From Rathayibacter sp. Leaf185 (GTDB lineage: Bacteria > Actinomycetota > Actinomycetes > Actinomycetales > Microbacteriaceae): 64,000 bases of DNA. The position numbers were made by a program, and so were the translations under genes. Numbering within the stretch: position 1 is the stretch's first letter; every line of letters starts with the position of its first letter. Shown here piece by piece: positions 62,143 to 64,000 of this stretch. Where the stretch lies: NCBI RefSeq assembly GCF_001423885.1, contig NZ_LMPP01000009.1, forward strand, positions 124,022-188,021. Direction: 5' to 3'. A model generated the notes under the pieces. That model worked only from the letters and a program-made list of their open reading frames with translations, made no database searches and was not told the origin of the DNA.

Positions 62143-63096
62143 ATGCTCCGGTCCGTCGCCCTCATCGCCCTGCCCGACCTCGCGCCGTTCGAGTTCGGCG
62201 TGGTCTGCGAGGTGTTCGGCATCGACCGGAGCGCGAGCGGCGGCCCGTCCTTCGACTTCACGATCGTGACGGCCGACCCCGGCCCCGTGCGCACGAGTCT
62301 CGGCTTCGACATGGTGATCTCCGAGGGCCTCGAGGCCGCTGAGCACGCCGACCTCATCGCCGTCCCGGCGCACACGAGGGGCTCGGTCGACGAGCGTGTG
62401 CTCGAGCTGCTGCGGCGCGCCCACGCCCGCGGAGCGTGGATCCTCAGCGTCTGCAGCGGTGCCTTCACCCTGGCGCAGGCCGGCCTCCTCGACGGCCGGC
62501 GCGCCACGACGCACTGGATGCACGCCGACGAGCTCGCGCGGCGCTTCCCCACGGTCCGGGTCGACCCCGACGTGCTCTTCGTCCAGGAGGGCCGCATCGT
62601 CACGAGCGCCGGCACCGCCGCCGGCATCGACGCGTCGCTGCACATCGTCCGCGAGGAGCTCGGCGCTGCGGTGGCCAACGTGGTCGCGCGCCGGATGGTC
62701 GTCCCTCCCCAGCGGCACGGCGGCCAGGCGCAGTACATCCGCACGCCGATCGCCGAGGTGCGCGCCGACTCCTTCGCGGGGGTCACCGAGTGGATGCTCG
62801 AGAACCTCGACCAGGACCTCACCATCGAGGTCCTCGCCCGCCGCGCTCTGATGTCGCCGCGCACGTTCGCCCGCCGCTTCCGCGCCGACCTCGGCACCAC
62901 TCCGCTCGCCTGGCTGAACCGGCAGCGCCTGCTGCGCGCCCAGCAGCTGCTGGAGGAGAGCGACCTGCCCCTCGAGACGATCGCGGGGCGCGTCGGCTTC
63001 GGCACGGGCGCCGTCATGCGCCACCACTTCGTGCGGGTGCTGCAGACGACCCCCGCGGCCTACCGCCGCACGTTCGCCTGCGCGGAGGCGTCCTGA
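62143..63096 (+). CDS. GlxA-type AraC-family regulator (DJ-1/PfpI + HTH_18)
   Basis: A 317-residue regulator. An N-terminal DJ-1/PfpI-like domain (about 1-190) has the cysteine elbow SVCSGAFTLAQAG (C104), which in these regulators usually senses rather than hydrolyses. The C-terminal AraC domain (about 215-317) has helix-turn-helix segments LTIEVLARRALMSPRTFARRF and LPLETIAGRVGFGTGAVMRHHF. A leaderless-type start at ATG 62143. It lies between galE (divergent) and manA (convergent); a link to either sugar pathway is possible but unproven. Confidence 0.9.
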   Translation: MLRSVALIALPDLAPFEFGVVCEVFGIDRSASGGPSFDFTIVTADPGPVRTSLGFDMVISEGLEAAEHADLIAVPAHTRGSVDERVLELLRRAHARGAWILSVCSGAFTLAQAGLLDGRRATTHWMHADELARRFPTVRVDPDVLFVQEGRIVTSAGTAAGIDASLHIVREELGAAVANVVARRMVVPPQRHGGQAQYIRTPIAEVRADSFAGVTEWMLENLDQDLTIEVLARRALMSPRTFARRFRADLGTTPLAWLNRQRLLRAQQLLEESDLPLETIAGRVGFGTGAVMRHHFVRVLQTTPAAYRRTFACAEAS

Positions 63097-63114
63097 GCGG
63101 GGTCGGGCGCCGGG

Positions 63115-64000
63115 TCAGACGGTGGCGATGAAGAGAGTGCCGCTGCCGGTGACGGCGAGTGCCCGCTCCGACGGCGTGACGTAGACGCTCTCGCCCCGCT
63201 CGACGCGGGCCTCCCCGCCGGACCCGCGCAGCGTGAACCCGCCGGCGGTCGCGATCGCGATGGCCGGGCCGGTCAGCGGGACCTGCACGGCCTCCTCCGA
63301 CACCGGTTCGACGACCGCGAGCACGAAGTCGGGGACGTCGGGCCGGTAGACGCGCAGACCCTCGACCGGCTCCTCCGGCCGCAGGTACGGCACCGGGAGC
63401 GGCGAGAAGTCGAGCACCTCGACCAGCTCGGGCACGTCGATGTGCTTGGGCGTCAGCCCGCCGCGCAGCACGTTGTCGGAGGCGGCCATCAGCTCGACCC
63501 CCGTCCCGAGCAGGTAGGCGTGGATGTTGCCGGCCGGCAGGTACAGCACCTCGCCCCGCGCGAGGCGCACGCGGTTCAGGAGGAGCGAGAGCGCGATCCC
63601 CGGGTCGCCCGGGTAGCTCTCGGCGAGGTCGCGCACGGTGGCGGTCTCGAGCCGGTCGTCGCCCGCCGAAGCGGCGACCACCGCGGCGACGAGTGCCGCC
63701 ACCTCTGTCCTGTCGCCGTCCTCGAGCAGCCAGGTGACGGCTCCGCGGAGCGCCTCGCCCGGTTCGCCCTCGAGCGTCGCAGCGAAGGCCGTGATCGCCT
63801 CGGCATCGACCCCGGAGGCGCGCCCCGCGAGGTCCGCCAGGAGCGCTCGCGTGCCACCGGGCTCGCGGAAGCCGCAGAGCGCGTCGAAGCTCTCGCTGAG
63901 CGCGTAGATGAGCTCGGGCTTGTGGAACGGGTCCTTGTAGTTCCGGTTCGCGGCGTCGCGCGGGATGCCGGCCTCGTCCTCCTCGACGAAGCGGCGTCGC
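63115..64000 (-). CDS. manA: mannose-6-phosphate isomerase, class I (5' end outside window)
   Basis: ManA interconverts fructose-6-P and mannose-6-P, a zinc enzyme feeding GDP-mannose and lipoglycan synthesis. The frame is open from 64000 to the stop at 63115 (295 codons in view), so the gene runs off the edge. NRNYKDPFHKPELIYAL is the signature with the zinc-site region, and LYLPAGNIHAYLLGTGVELMAASDNVLRGGLTPKHID is the second metal/active-site block. It sits beside galE and GT2 in line with a wall-polysaccharide role, and its place matches Rv3255c. Confidence 0.95.
   Translation of the reverse strand, partial: RRRFVEEDEAGIPRDAANRNYKDPFHKPELIYALSESFDALCGFREPGGTRALLADLAGRASGVDAEAITAFAATLEGEPGEALRGAVTWLLEDGDRTEVAALVAAVVAASAGDDRLETATVRDLAESYPGDPGIALSLLLNRVRLARGEVLYLPAGNIHAYLLGTGVELMAASDNVLRGGLTPKHIDVPELVEVLDFSPLPVPYLRPEEPVEGLRVYRPDVPDFVLAVVEPVSEEAVQVPLTGPAIAIATAGGFTLRGSGGEARVERGESVYVTPSERALAVTGSGTLFIATV

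Overview
The window is chromosomal DNA from a high-GC actinobacterium. The mycothiol-linked sigma-R/RsrA pair, two WhiB proteins, MtrAB-LpqB, the fused 2-oxoglutarate decarboxylase/dehydrogenase (Kgd) and protein-level resemblance point to Microbacteriaceae, possibly near Rathayibacter; the genus is an inference. Genes are tightly packed, with many ATGA or GTGA stop/start overlaps. I saw no rRNA, tRNA, transposase, prophage or CRISPR.

Layout. 1-5.8 kb: a TetR regulator, htpX-lemA, a GNAT acetyltransferase, a phosphoribosyltransferase/S51-like hydrolase/uracil-DNA glycosylase operon and a short-chain dehydrogenase. 5.9-9.8 kb: a membrane acyltransferase, then metY and metX for methionine synthesis. 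9.9-13 kb: an operon of a sensor kinase, a kinase-like membrane protein without recognisable ATP-binding motifs, and a NarL-type regulator. 13.0-13.65 kb holds no credible gene but is dense in structured repeats, including three tandem 129-bp units. 13.65-19.6 kb: an MFS transporter, a thiamine-binding-like protein, a membrane glycosyltransferase, and an extracytosolic flavin module (FMN-binding lipoprotein, ApbE, RnfD/NqrB-FNR fusion). 19.9-26 kb: nnrD, two CNNM/CorC proteins, corA and guaB1. 26.2-29.9 kb: kgd.

30.1-63 kb is a long conserved actinobacterial neighbourhood. From memory it parallels M. tuberculosis Rv3219-Rv3260: sigR-rsrA, aroA-rsgA, whiB1, pdtaS, an Rv3235-like gene, secA, hpf, comF, lpqB-mtrB-mtrA, DUF3499, a metallopeptidase-family gene, whiB2 and manA. 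Inserted in it are bcp, an aldo/keto reductase, a MoxR/DUF58/DUF4129/DUF4350 cluster with SpoIIM and RDD membrane proteins, a DUF5719 protein with a giant GT2 membrane glycosyltransferase, galE and a GlxA-type AraC regulator. The theme is envelope biogenesis, redox stress and division control.

The notable signals outside genes are: a tandem 129-bp multi-hairpin repeat; a 73-bp nested palindrome with identical spacing in two gene-end intergenic regions and a decayed third copy; a 54-bp direct repeat around a 19-bp palindrome; a second hairpin family with an AGTTGTCG core; and -10-like hexamers 6-8 nt before at least sixteen start codons, the signature of leaderless transcripts. A clear -35/-10 promoter with an overlapping GACAC-type palindrome precedes whiB2.
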